A DNA stretch of 55,061 bases from the NCBI GenBank assembly GCA_030683105.1, contig JAUXMZ010000054.1:1-55061 (forward strand), written 5' to 3'. This DNA is from Burkholderiales bacterium (lineage in GTDB: Bacteria; Pseudomonadota; Gammaproteobacteria; Burkholderiales; SG8-41). Below, piece after piece: positions 38,249 through 45,614 of the stretch. Numbering within the stretch: position 1 is the stretch's first letter; the number at the start of each line of letters is the position of its first letter. The notes below the pieces were generated by a model. It made no database searches. It was not told the DNA's origin and was given only the letters and a program-made list of their open reading frames with translations. Position numbers and translations under genes: made by a program.

Positions 38249-38521
38249 CGGATGATTTAAAGGTATATTATGATAAAAAGCAAATCTAACGTTTTGATAG
38301 ATTTTATATTTCTTATTTCAAATCATGGGGTAACGCTATGTCATACAGCCCGACCCGCCGAAAATCTATCAATCCGGTCTTGCGGGATGATTATGTTCTA
38401 CAACCTATGGTGCCAAAAAACCCATTCAACACCAGTTATGGTGGCTGATGTGGTGCCGAAACGGATTTGACTCCAGCGGCAAGAGCGGATAAAAGTTATC
38501 AAACCAACTCATCTTATCAAT

Positions 38522-40654
38522 GTGATTAGAGCAGTATTACGTTTGCTCCTGCGCCTGCTGTTGCGCGTCAGGGTCGAGGGCGACGTGCGGCAGTTGCTGC
38601 GCGGCACGCCGCTCATCGTTGCCAATCATGATTCGTTGCTAGACGGCCTGCTGATAGGGCTGTTTTTGCCGGGTACGCCGACCGTGGTGCTGACGCCCGA
38701 GGACCGCAGGTCGCGCTGGTCATGTCTGATTCAGGCGGTGGTGCCATGTATCGTCCTGGACCCTGCCCGACCTCTGGCCGCCAAGCGCCTGATCCGGCAG
38801 ATTCGTGGCGGTCAGGCGGTGGCGATCTTTCCGCAGGGGAGGATCTCGACAACCGGCGGCGTCATGAAGGTATACGATTCCGCGGGGATCATTGCCTCAC
38901 GCTGCGACGCTGATATCGTTCCGGTTCGGATCACCGGCACCCAGTTTTCGCGTTTCTCGATCATGGGCGGGCGGGTGCCGCGGCGCTGGTTTCCGCGCGT
39001 TACGCTGACCATCCATACGGCGGTCAAGCTGCCGCCCATCCCCACCATGAACGCGCGCGAGCGCCGTCGCCGCCTTGCCGACGAAATGCTCAAAATCCTG
39101 CAGCGCATGATGTTCGAGTCCCGGCCGCAGCTGACATTGTTCGAGGCTTTTCTTGGCGCCGTCGATCTTTACGGCCGCGGCACCCGCATCTTGGAAGACG
39201 CGCGCGAACAGCCCGAAACCTACGGCGATCTGCTCAAGGCGAGCCTGGCGCTGGGGCGGCTGTGCTCGCGCATCACCCGGGAGGATGAGATCGTCGGCGT
39301 GCTGATGCCTAATATGAGCACCACGGTGAGCCTGCTCCTGGGACTTTCAGCAATGCGCCGCGTTCCTGCAATGCTCAATTACAGCGCCGGTTCCGATGCC
39401 ATGCAAGGCGCATGTGTTGCCGCCGGCATCAAAATCGTGATCACGTCGCGCCTGTTCGTCAAAAGGGCGAAGCTGGAATCGGCCATGAAGGCATTCTCCG
39501 GCGTCGGCGTTGCCTATCTCGAAGATTTGCACCGGAGCCTGGGTCTGGGCGACAAACTGTGGCTCATGTGCCAGGCATTGCCTCGGCCGCGCTCAGTACT
39601 CAAGGCGGGTAATCCCGCGGAGACGGCGCTGGTGCTCTTTACTTCGGGATCCGAGGCGCCGCCCAAAGGCGTTGTGTTGAGCCACGATGCCGCGCTGGCG
39701 AACATGGCGCAGATGCAGGCGGTGATCGATTTCGGGCCTAACGACAAGTTCTTCAACGCGTTGCCGCTGTACCACACTTATGGCCTGATCGCGTGCACCC
39801 TGATGCCGCTTTTCACGGGTACCCGCCTGTTTCTCTACACGTCGTCGCTGCGATATCGCGTGGTGCCGGAGCTCGCCTATACCCGCAATTGCACCTATCT
39901 CTTCGGCACCAGCACTTTTCTCGGGCATTATGCGCGACAGGCCCATCCCTACGATTTTTACAACGTGCGGGTGGTGATTTCCGGCGGCGAAAAACTAAAT
40001 TCTGATGTTGCGGAGCTGTGGATGCGAAAGTTCGGCCTGCGCATCATGGAAGGCTACGGCACGACAGAATGCGGTCCGGCGATGGCCCTGAACACGCCGC
40101 TGAGTTACCGCGAAGGCAGTGTCGGCCGTTTCCTGCCCGGTGTCGAGACCTGCCTGGTTGGGGTGCCTGGAATCAGGCAGGGCAGCGCGCTGCATGTACG
40201 CGCCCCCAATCTGATGCGCGGTTACTTTTTTCATGACCAGCCGGGCGTACTTCATACGCCGCGCTCCGAAGTCGGCGAAGGGTGGTACAACACCGGAGAC
40301 GTAGTTGATGTTGACGACGATGGATACGTCACTATCCTCGGGCGGGTCAGGCGGTTCGCCAAAGTCGCAGGAGAAATGGTGTCTCTGGAACTGGTCGAAC
40401 GTATTGCACATCATGCCGCGCCCGAATTTAAACACGCAGCGACGGTAGAGCAGGTCACAGGCCGGGGCGAGAGCACGGTGCTGTTCACCACCGATCCCAA
40501 ACTCGATCGCGCCACGTTGTTAAAAGCGGCGCATCAGCTGGGTGCGCAGGACCTTGCGGTTGCGCGCCGCCTGGTGCACGTCGCTTCGCTGCCACTGCTG
40601 GGCAGCGGCAAGACCGATTACGTGACGCTGGCGGTCATCGCGCGGCAGGCCTGA
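38522..40654 (+). CDS. aas: Aas-type bifunctional lysophospholipid acyltransferase / acyl-ACP synthetase
   Basis: A 710-residue membrane-associated enzyme that matches E. coli Aas (719 residues) from end to end. Residues 1-190 are a PlsC-like acyltransferase with NHDSLLD (H36, D41) and FPQGRISTTG (103 onward). The rest is an AMP-forming acyl-ACP synthetase with the P-loop LFTSGSEAPPKGVVLSH near 370, EGYGTTECGP and the hinge GWYNTGD. Known role: re-acylation of lysophosphatidylethanolamine using free fatty acid activated on ACP. The start is a GTG without a strong ribosome-binding site. Divergent from rpfF, it may also activate or remove the fatty-acid signal, much as the RpfB ligase does in Xanthomonas; this is inference. 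Confidence 0.9.
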   Translation: MIRAVLRLLLRLLLRVRVEGDVRQLLRGTPLIVANHDSLLDGLLIGLFLPGTPTVVLTPEDRRSRWSCLIQAVVPCIVLDPARPLAAKRLIRQIRGGQAVAIFPQGRISTTGGVMKVYDSAGIIASRCDADIVPVRITGTQFSRFSIMGGRVPRRWFPRVTLTIHTAVKLPPIPTMNARERRRRLADEMLKILQRMMFESRPQLTLFEAFLGAVDLYGRGTRILEDAREQPETYGDLLKASLALGRLCSRITREDEIVGVLMPNMSTTVSLLLGLSAMRRVPAMLNYSAGSDAMQGACVAAGIKIVITSRLFVKRAKLESAMKAFSGVGVAYLEDLHRSLGLGDKLWLMCQALPRPRSVLKAGNPAETALVLFTSGSEAPPKGVVLSHDAALANMAQMQAVIDFGPNDKFFNALPLYHTYGLIACTLMPLFTGTRLFLYTSSLRYRVVPELAYTRNCTYLFGTSTFLGHYARQAHPYDFYNVRVVISGGEKLNSDVAELWMRKFGLRIMEGYGTTECGPAMALNTPLSYREGSVGRFLPGVETCLVGVPGIRQGSALHVRAPNLMRGYFFHDQPGVLHTPRSEVGEGWYNTGDVVDVDDDGYVTILGRVRRFAKVAGEMVSLELVERIAHHAAPEFKHAATVEQVTGRGESTVLFTTDPKLDRATLLKAAHQLGAQDLAVARRLVHVASLPLLGSGKTDYVTLAVIARQA

Positions 40655-40711
40655 CGGCGCCCCGCGCCATCTCATTGCTTTGAAAGACAGCAGGGCAGCC
40701 CAACCTCCATC

Positions 40712-41485
40712 ATGCTCATCGCCCAGATTTCCGATCTGCACATCATGCCGCCGGGCGAGCTTGCCTATGGCCGGTTCGACACGGCCGCCAGCCTTGCGCG
40801 CTGCGTCAGTCATATCATGCAGCTTGATCCTTTGCCCGACACAGTGCTTGCCACCGGCGACCTGGTCAACGGCGGCAGCGCTGCCGAGTATCGGCGCCTG
40901 CGTGATCTGCTCGCGCCGCTCGTCATGCCGGTCCATGTGATTCCCGGCAATCACGACGAGCGCGGACTGCTGTGTGCCGGGTTTGGCGACCACTTTTATC
41001 TGCCGCGCCCGGGTCAGGCGGTGCATTATGTCGTCGAGTACCACGAGGTGCGCCTGGTGGCGCTCGATACCGTGGTCCCGGGTGAAGACGGCGGCGCGCT
41101 CGGCTCCGATCAACTCGACTGGCTGGAGGCGACGCTGGCGGCCGGGCCGCATCAACCGACGCTGGTGTTCATGCATCATCCGCCGGTCAGGACCGGCACC
41201 CACTACATGGATGAAATCAGGCTGGATCAGCCAAGCAGCGAGCGACTGGCCCGAATCATCGGGCGCCACCCGCAGGTGGAGCGCATCACCTGTGGCCACG
41301 TGCACCGCGGCATGCTGGCCCGCTGGCACGGCACGACGGTGTCGATTTGCCCGAGCACCGCATTTCAGTACGGCCTTGACCTGCGCTCAGAGCCGTCCGT
41401 GAGCGTTACCAGCGAGCCGCCGGCGTACCAATTGCATTACTGGAACGGGGCGGAACTCGTTACCCACACAGTGGTGGTGACTTAG
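40712..41485 (+). CDS. GpdQ/CpdA-type class III phosphodiesterase
   Basis: A 257-residue dinuclear metallophosphoesterase. All metal-binding motifs are present: D8-x-H10 (SDLH), GD at 49-50, GNHDE at 79-83, H155-H156 and GHVH (195-198). The N-terminal MLIAQISDLHIM-PGELAYGRFDT pattern and HHPP loop resemble glycerophosphodiesterase GpdQ; CpdA, which hydrolyses cAMP, has the same fold and motifs. Lying 57 bp after aas on the same strand, a phospholipid head-group role fits; a cAMP role would fit the CRP-like site upstream. The two cannot be separated by sequence alone. Confidence 0.8.
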   Translation: MLIAQISDLHIMPPGELAYGRFDTAASLARCVSHIMQLDPLPDTVLATGDLVNGGSAAEYRRLRDLLAPLVMPVHVIPGNHDERGLLCAGFGDHFYLPRPGQAVHYVVEYHEVRLVALDTVVPGEDGGALGSDQLDWLEATLAAGPHQPTLVFMHHPPVRTGTHYMDEIRLDQPSSERLARIIGRHPQVERITCGHVHRGMLARWHGTTVSICPSTAFQYGLDLRSEPSVSVTSEPPAYQLHYWNGAELVTHTVVVT

Positions 41486-41516
41486 AGCGCATTTCAAAAA
41501 GAACAAGACAGACGAA

Positions 41517-41662
41517 GCCGCAGATGGACGCCGATCGAACCAACGTCAAAAAATCTTTTATCATCAGCGGCAAATATAAATAAATAAAAACAACTGGTTA
41601 TGATATAACTTCATATAAATGCAATCTGAAGTTTTTGTTTTTCATCGGCGTTTATCGGCGTA
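41517..41662. repeat. AACGCCGAT-word inverted repeat with AT-rich centre
   Basis: The left arm GCCGCAGATGGACGCCGATC (41517-41540 in full) and right arm TTCATCGGCGTTTATCGGCG (41641-41662) belong to the family seen at 28536-28613, but here 100 bp of AT-rich DNA (near 41541-41640, with runs such as AAATAAATAAAAACAAC) lies between the arms. At 41745-41769 a GGATTCGGGATTCAGGATTC word array follows. The 287-bp gap holds no gene. Confidence 0.6.
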
Positions 41663-41772
41663 CCCGTCGAGCGGGTATTGTGAAGAATTCATCGGCGGCT
41701 GATTTTTTGATTTTGTTACGGGCTCTTGGTGACGGTGAGCCAGGATTCGGGATTCAGGATTCAGGAAATGAG

Positions 41773-42645
41773 TCAGCGCGGTGCTTCGGGAAGCGGCGGC
41801 AGCGTGCGCAGGTAGGCTATCATTGCTGCAAGATCCTCGGGCGTGAGCTGGCTGGTGGTGTTGCTGATCACTTCACCCATCGCTTTGGCTGGAACGTCGC
41901 CGTCAGCATAAATACCGGTCACGAGAAAATCTTTCAGCTCTCCGTCGCCCCATTTCTTGAGCCGCGCCGGCGTCAGGTTTGGCACGTTTTTGCCTTCGGG
42001 CCCCTTGCCCCCGGCAAGGTAGCGGTCTTGTTTCGCACCGCCCAGGATATTGCGCGGGGTGTGGCATTCGCCGCAATGGCCGAGGGCCTGGACCAGATAT
42101 GCGCCGCGATTGGCGGCGGGCGTGAGTTTGGTGTCGTGCGTGTAGGGGCCGGGAGTGAAGAACAACGCCTTCCAGACGCCGAGGGGAAAGCGCCAGCCGA
42201 AAGGAAAAGGCAGTTCATGGTTCCGGCTGGCCTGCGCGTTTGGCGCAAGCGTGCGCAGGAAGGCCCAGAGGTCGCGTAAATCGCTGTCGACGATTCCCGT
42301 AAACGAGGTATAGGGAAATGCCGGAAAATAGTGAGCGCCGTCGGGGCGCACGCCCTGGCGCATTGCGCGGACGAAATCCGTCTCCGTCCAGCGCCCGATG
42401 CCCGCCTGCGGGTGCGGGGTGATGTTCGGCCCATAGAAGGTCCCGAAAGGCGTCTTGAGCGCGCGCCCTCCGGCATAGGGGGAGGCATCCTTCTTTTCTT
42501 CCGTGTGGCAGGCCAGGCAGCCACCGGCCTTGGCCAGATATTCTCCGCGCCTGGCGTCGCCCTGCGCGTAGGCGTTGAAAGACGTCACCCCGAGCAGCAG
42601 GGTGAACATGGCTGCCTTAAGCACGCACTTTATTCGATTCATCAT
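41773..42645 (-). CDS. Periplasmic di-heme cytochrome c
   Basis: A 290-residue secreted protein with a signal peptide (about residues 1-27, ending NAYAQ) and two CxxCH heme sites: CLACH at 43-47 and CGECH at 191-195. It resembles the cytochrome subunits that accept electrons from periplasmic dehydrogenases (alcohol, aldehyde or isoquinoline-type). Where many relatives have YPAMPY with an axial Met, this one reads FPAFPYTSF near 107-115. The second domain has DVPAKAMGEV with a candidate Met ligand. It is downstream of cytochrome c' on the same strand, and a molybdenum hydroxylase lies 2.5 kb away, a possible partner. Confidence 0.85.
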   Translation of the reverse strand: MMNRIKCVLKAAMFTLLLGVTSFNAYAQGDARRGEYLAKAGGCLACHTEEKKDASPYAGGRALKTPFGTFYGPNITPHPQAGIGRWTETDFVRAMRQGVRPDGAHYFPAFPYTSFTGIVDSDLRDLWAFLRTLAPNAQASRNHELPFPFGWRFPLGVWKALFFTPGPYTHDTKLTPAANRGAYLVQALGHCGECHTPRNILGGAKQDRYLAGGKGPEGKNVPNLTPARLKKWGDGELKDFLVTGIYADGDVPAKAMGEVISNTTSQLTPEDLAAMIAYLRTLPPLPEAPR

Positions 42646-42669
42646 GTCTCAGCGTTCCACAAATGCGAA

Positions 42670-42689
42670 GGCCCCGCAATTGCGGGGCC
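42670..42689. terminator. Perfect 20-bp GC palindrome between two cytochrome genes
   Basis: GGCCCCGCAATTGCGGGGCC is a perfect palindrome, 18 bp after the cytochrome c' stop and 24 bp before the di-heme cytochrome start (minus strand). It can form a very stable hairpin but lacks a clear T-run (TTCGCATTTG follows on the minus strand), so it may be an imperfect terminator or an mRNA-stabilising hairpin that sets the ratio of the two cytochromes. Confidence 0.6.
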
Positions 42690-42707
42690 GTTCCGGATAA
42701 AAATACG

Positions 42708-43163
42708 TTACCGTTTTTCGCGGAAGGTCTCGTGGCAGCCGCCGCAGCTCTTGCCGACCGCGGCAAGTTGCGCTTTTACGGCGTTTTCGTCGCCGCCCTT
42801 GCTGACCGAGACCAGCTTGGCGACTTCGGCCTGCATCCGGTCGGAGGCCTCCTTGAACTTCGCCGTATCGGTGAAGACCGCCGGCAGCGCCGCGCTTTTA
42901 ACTTCTTTGGTGCTGGCATCGAAGCCGTCCCACGGCATTTTGCCCAGCGCGTCCAAATAACCTGCGTTGCGTGCGACCACCTCCGCGTTGTAAGGAGCTT
43001 TGCCTGTGGCCATGCCGCCCAGCGGTCCCCAGTATTTCCCGATTAACGTCATCGCAGACTGGCGTTGCTTGACCAGGGTATCGGGTTTGACTTGCGCCTG
43101 CGCAATGCAGGCCACGGACAGACCAATGGCCGCCAACAGGCTGCCGGTAACGATTTTCTTCAT
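42708..43163 (-). CDS. Cytochrome c' (class II)
   Basis: A 151-residue periplasmic protein with a signal peptide ending near residue 23 (CIAQA) and a single C-terminal heme site CGGCH at 140-144, in a predicted four-helix bundle. The KSCGGCHETFREK end and the VKQRQSAMTLIGKYWGPLGGM start of the mature part are typical of cytochrome c'. These proteins bind NO and CO and are linked to nitrosative stress defence or electron transfer. GGGAGA precedes the ATG. The heme is probably five-coordinate, as no axial Met is expected in this class. Confidence 0.9.
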   Translation of the reverse strand: MKKIVTGSLLAAIGLSVACIAQAQVKPDTLVKQRQSAMTLIGKYWGPLGGMATGKAPYNAEVVARNAGYLDALGKMPWDGFDASTKEVKSAALPAVFTDTAKFKEASDRMQAEVAKLVSVSKGGDENAVKAQLAAVGKSCGGCHETFREKR

Positions 43164-43240
43164 GCGGGTATCTCCCAGAATATTGAATTGAAAAACCGGT
43201 GAACCGACCTATAAACAGCCGCCGGCGCAGATTTATTCCG

Positions 43241-43350
43241 TAGCAGCCTGTTGGATTTGGCCCCATTCGCTTAAATGCGTGGCTTGAATGAGTCGCTGTT
43301 AATCGCTTTTCATTTTAGGAGTTTGTCTAACCCAAGTCCGACAAACTCCT
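43241..43350 (+). repeat. A/B palindromic element, internally deleted copy (copy 4)
   Basis: The left part of module A (TAGCAGCCTGTTGGATTTGG from 43241, then CCATTCGC and GAGTCGCTGTTAATCGC) runs straight into CTTTTCATTTT and module B at 43317-43350 (AGGAGTTTGTC / GACAAACTCCT). The right half of A and most of the linker are missing. It lies between the start of cytochrome c' and the end of arfB. Confidence 0.8.
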
Positions 43351-43404
43351 GCGGGCAGTTTAGGGTGATGCGGGCGGCGGCGTCAATTACTAAATCAGGT
43401 TTCA

Positions 43405-43827
43405 TCATATGGAATCCGGCGATGTTTTACGTCCGCGTTTGAGTTCGCCGCGCTGCCGCTTGTCGGCCAGCCGCCGTCGCTTGGAGGCGCGCGTAGGTCG
43501 CGTGGCTTTGCGGGTTTTAGGAGGATGTGCCGCAACGCGTATCAATTCCACCAGACGGTCCAGCGCATCGGCGCGGTTGCGGCTCTGGGTGCGAAAGCGC
43601 TGGGCGGTGATGACCAGTACCCCGTCTCCTGTAATCCGCCTTCCGGCCAGCGCCATCAGCCGCTCCCGCACCGGAACGGGCAGCGAAGGGGAATGTGCTA
43701 CATCGAAGCGCAACTGCACTGCTGTGGCGACTTTGTTGACGTTCTGCCCGCCGGGGCCCGAGGCGCGTATGAATTGTTCCTCGATCTCGGCGTCGTCGAG
43801 CGAAATATGGCGGGTCACCGTAATCAT
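43405..43827 (-). CDS. arfB: Peptidyl-tRNA hydrolase ArfB (YaeJ)
   Basis: A 140-residue ribosome-rescue factor. The catalytic GGQ lies in RASGPGGQNVNKVATAVQLRF (22-42), and the C-terminal tail is strongly basic (KATRPTRASKRRRLADKRQR), which inserts in the empty mRNA channel of stalled ribosomes. It releases the peptide when no stop codon is present. Length and tail set it apart from RF1/RF2. The gene is flanked on both sides by same-direction copies of the A/B repeat. Confidence 0.94.
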   Translation of the reverse strand: MITVTRHISLDDAEIEEQFIRASGPGGQNVNKVATAVQLRFDVAHSPSLPVPVRERLMALAGRRITGDGVLVITAQRFRTQSRNRADALDRLVELIRVAAHPPKTRKATRPTRASKRRRLADKRQRGELKRGRKTSPDSI

Positions 43828-43832
43828 GTCAC

Positions 43833-44054
43833 TAGCAGCCTGTCGGACTTGGTTCCATTCGCCCGAACGCGTAGCGTTAATGGATAGCTGTTAATCGATG
43901 CTTGGGCGACAGGCTGCTTAATAAAGAATAAAAAAGCTTCACGTGTCAAACCCCTATGCTAACCTGATCAAACGTCACTTGTATGGCGTTCTTTTACCCC
44001 GTTCTTTAGTGCTTTTCATTCAGGAGTTTGTCGGGGCTAAGTCCACAAATTCCT
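43833..44054 (+). repeat. A/B palindromic element, full-length copy (copy 5)
   Basis: This is the longest copy. Module A (43833-43920) runs from TAGCAGCCTGTCGGACTTGG to GCGACAGGCTGCTTA, with CGTAGCGTTAATGGATAGCT and GTTAATCGATGCTTGGG inside. A linker of about 100 bp shares AAAGAA, AAGCTTC, ATGGCGTTCTTTT, CGTTCTTTAG and TTTTCATT words with copy 3. Module B is 44022-44054, with a slightly decayed right arm (CCACAAATTCCT). It fills most of the 331-bp gap between arfB and dsbB. Confidence 0.82.
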
Positions 44055-44158
44055 AGTGTACAAATTTCTGTAAACTTATGCCATCAAACGTATGCTAAAT
44101 TCAGCATTACAAGGAAATTCATGATCATACGAATCGCATTGCTGCGCCCGACCTGTTT

Positions 44159-44671
44159 ATGAGCAGACTGATGACACCCCGATGGGGATATCTGGCCGGT
44201 CTCCTGGTCTGTATCGGACTGCTGGGCGTCGGTCTTTATCTGCAATATGTCGAGAACCAGGAACCGTGTCCGCTGTGCATACTGCAGCGCATTGTTTTTC
44301 TTGCGGTGATGGCGGTGTTTCTGGCCGGGGCGCTGCATGGCCCGGGCAGGATGGGCGGCATCATCTACGGTGGCATGCTGTTTGTAATCTCGAGCATCGG
44401 CGCCGCAATCGCGACCCGCCATGTGTGGTTGCAGAGTCTGCCGAAAGACCAGGTGCCGGAGTGCGGCCCGGGTCTGGAATACATGCTCAGCAGGTTTCCC
44501 TTGAGCAAGGCACTGGACAAGATACTGTCGGGTTCCGGCGAATGCGCCGAGGTGGGATGGACTTTTCTCGGCCTGAGCATCGCCGGCTGGGCGCTGGTGT
44601 GGTTTGTCCTGCTGGGAATGTTCGGGGTGTTTCTGGCGCTGCTGGGCATGCGCCGGGCGGCCGGTCGATAA
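44159..44671 (+). CDS. dsbB: Disulfide bond formation protein DsbB
   Basis: A 170-residue inner-membrane protein with four helices that re-oxidises DsbA and passes electrons to quinone. Both cysteine pairs are present: C37-P-L-C40 in the first periplasmic loop and C102 / C129 in the second (VPECGPG and GSGECAE). The conserved Arg after the CPLC pair (ILQR) is kept. The ATG chosen follows an open TTTATG without a strong ribosome-binding site. Confidence 0.93.
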   Translation: MSRLMTPRWGYLAGLLVCIGLLGVGLYLQYVENQEPCPLCILQRIVFLAVMAVFLAGALHGPGRMGGIIYGGMLFVISSIGAAIATRHVWLQSLPKDQVPECGPGLEYMLSRFPLSKALDKILSGSGECAEVGWTFLGLSIAGWALVWFVLLGMFGVFLALLGMRRAAGR

Positions 44672-44727
44672 GATCCGGCACGAAAAATTTCGGTGCGGGC
44701 TGGCCTGGGGCCCGGTAGTACGGGACG

Positions 44728-44943
44728 TCAGGCCGAGATATCAGGTGTTAACTGACGCTCCAGCGTCGAGATCAGGTCTTTCAGGTGGAGTTTTCTTTTT
44801 TTAAGGCGTTGCAACTGGAGTTGGTCTTGCGCGGTACTTCGTGACAGCTGGGAGATTACATCGTCGAGGTCGCGGTGCTCTATGTTTAATTCATTGAGCC
44901 GTTGTTTAATATCTTCAGCATCTGCGGTTATGATCATGGGCAT
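44728..44943 (-). CDS. YdcH-like small coiled-coil protein (DUF465)
   Basis: A 71-residue, strongly helical protein with the DUF465 pattern: IKQRLNELNIEHRDLDDVIS, then QLQRLKKRKLHLKDLISTLE. The function of the family is not known. I start at MPMIITAD, where GGAG lies seven bases upstream; an upstream in-frame ATG would add seven residues. It is convergent with dsbB and 203 bp from the molybdenum enzyme genes. Confidence 0.85.
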   Translation of the reverse strand: MPMIITADAEDIKQRLNELNIEHRDLDDVISQLSRSTAQDQLQLQRLKKRKLHLKDLISTLERQLTPDISA

Positions 44944-45146
44944 ATTCTCCACTTCAGCAGTCAAACACGCTTTCAGTATAGACCCAAAAAAACCAAAAAA
45001 CGAGACTGCCGCCAGCGGCTGAACCTGAAGCGCGGGATGAGATCAGCGGAAAATCCTTTAACCTTTTGTTTTTTTGAATGAGTTTTGATCAACCCTCTGG
45101 CCTGAGCGTGCGCGATGGTGCGCGGGGCGCGGCACCTGGACATTTT

Positions 45147-45614
45147 ATGACACTAACTATCACAGTCAACGGCAGCACCCACTCCGTCGCGGCAGAGGGG
45201 GAAACCCCCCTGCTTTACGTGCTGCGCAATGACCTGAAACTCAAGGGTGCGCGTTTCGGCTGCGGCACCGGATTGTGCGGCGCCTGCATGGTCATTATCG
45301 ATGGCAAAGCCGTGCCGTCGTGTGATGTGCCGGTGTCGGCGGTGGCCGGAAAATCGATTACGACCATAGAGGGCCTGGGCGATATCGGGCGCCTGCACCC
45401 GCTGCAACAGGCGTTCGTCGACGAGCAGGCCGCACAATGCGGCTATTGCGCGAGCGGCATCATCATGACGGCGAAAGCGCTGCTCGATGCCAACCCCCGG
45501 CCTACCGACACCGAAGTCCGCGAGGCGCTGGAACATAATCTGTGCCGGTGCGGCACGCATCACCGCATCCTGCGTGCCATCCGGCGCGCAGTGGAAGGGG
45601 AGGGTGCAAAATGA
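45147..45614 (+). CDS. [2Fe-2S] subunit of an isoquinoline-oxidoreductase-type molybdenum hydroxylase
   Basis: A 155-residue subunit like IorA or NicA. The plant-ferredoxin-like cluster motif GCGTGLCGACMV (about 40-51) with a further Cys (PSCDVPV) and the second cluster CGYCASG with LCRCGTHHRIL are all present. It moves electrons from the molybdenum site to an acceptor. I use the inner ATG because the upstream frame is not conserved in the family; a start at 45078 would add 23 residues. The stop overlaps the start of the large subunit. Confidence 0.87.
   Translation: MTLTITVNGSTHSVAAEGETPLLYVLRNDLKLKGARFGCGTGLCGACMVIIDGKAVPSCDVPVSAVAGKSITTIEGLGDIGRLHPLQQAFVDEQAAQCGYCASGIIMTAKALLDANPRPTDTEVREALEHNLCRCGTHHRILRAIRRAVEGEGAK

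Noticed and set aside
38270-38470. A 66-codon frame in the rpfF-aas gap
   Set aside because: AT-rich promoter DNA, no ribosome-binding site, no protein-like pattern; it would fill the regulatory region.
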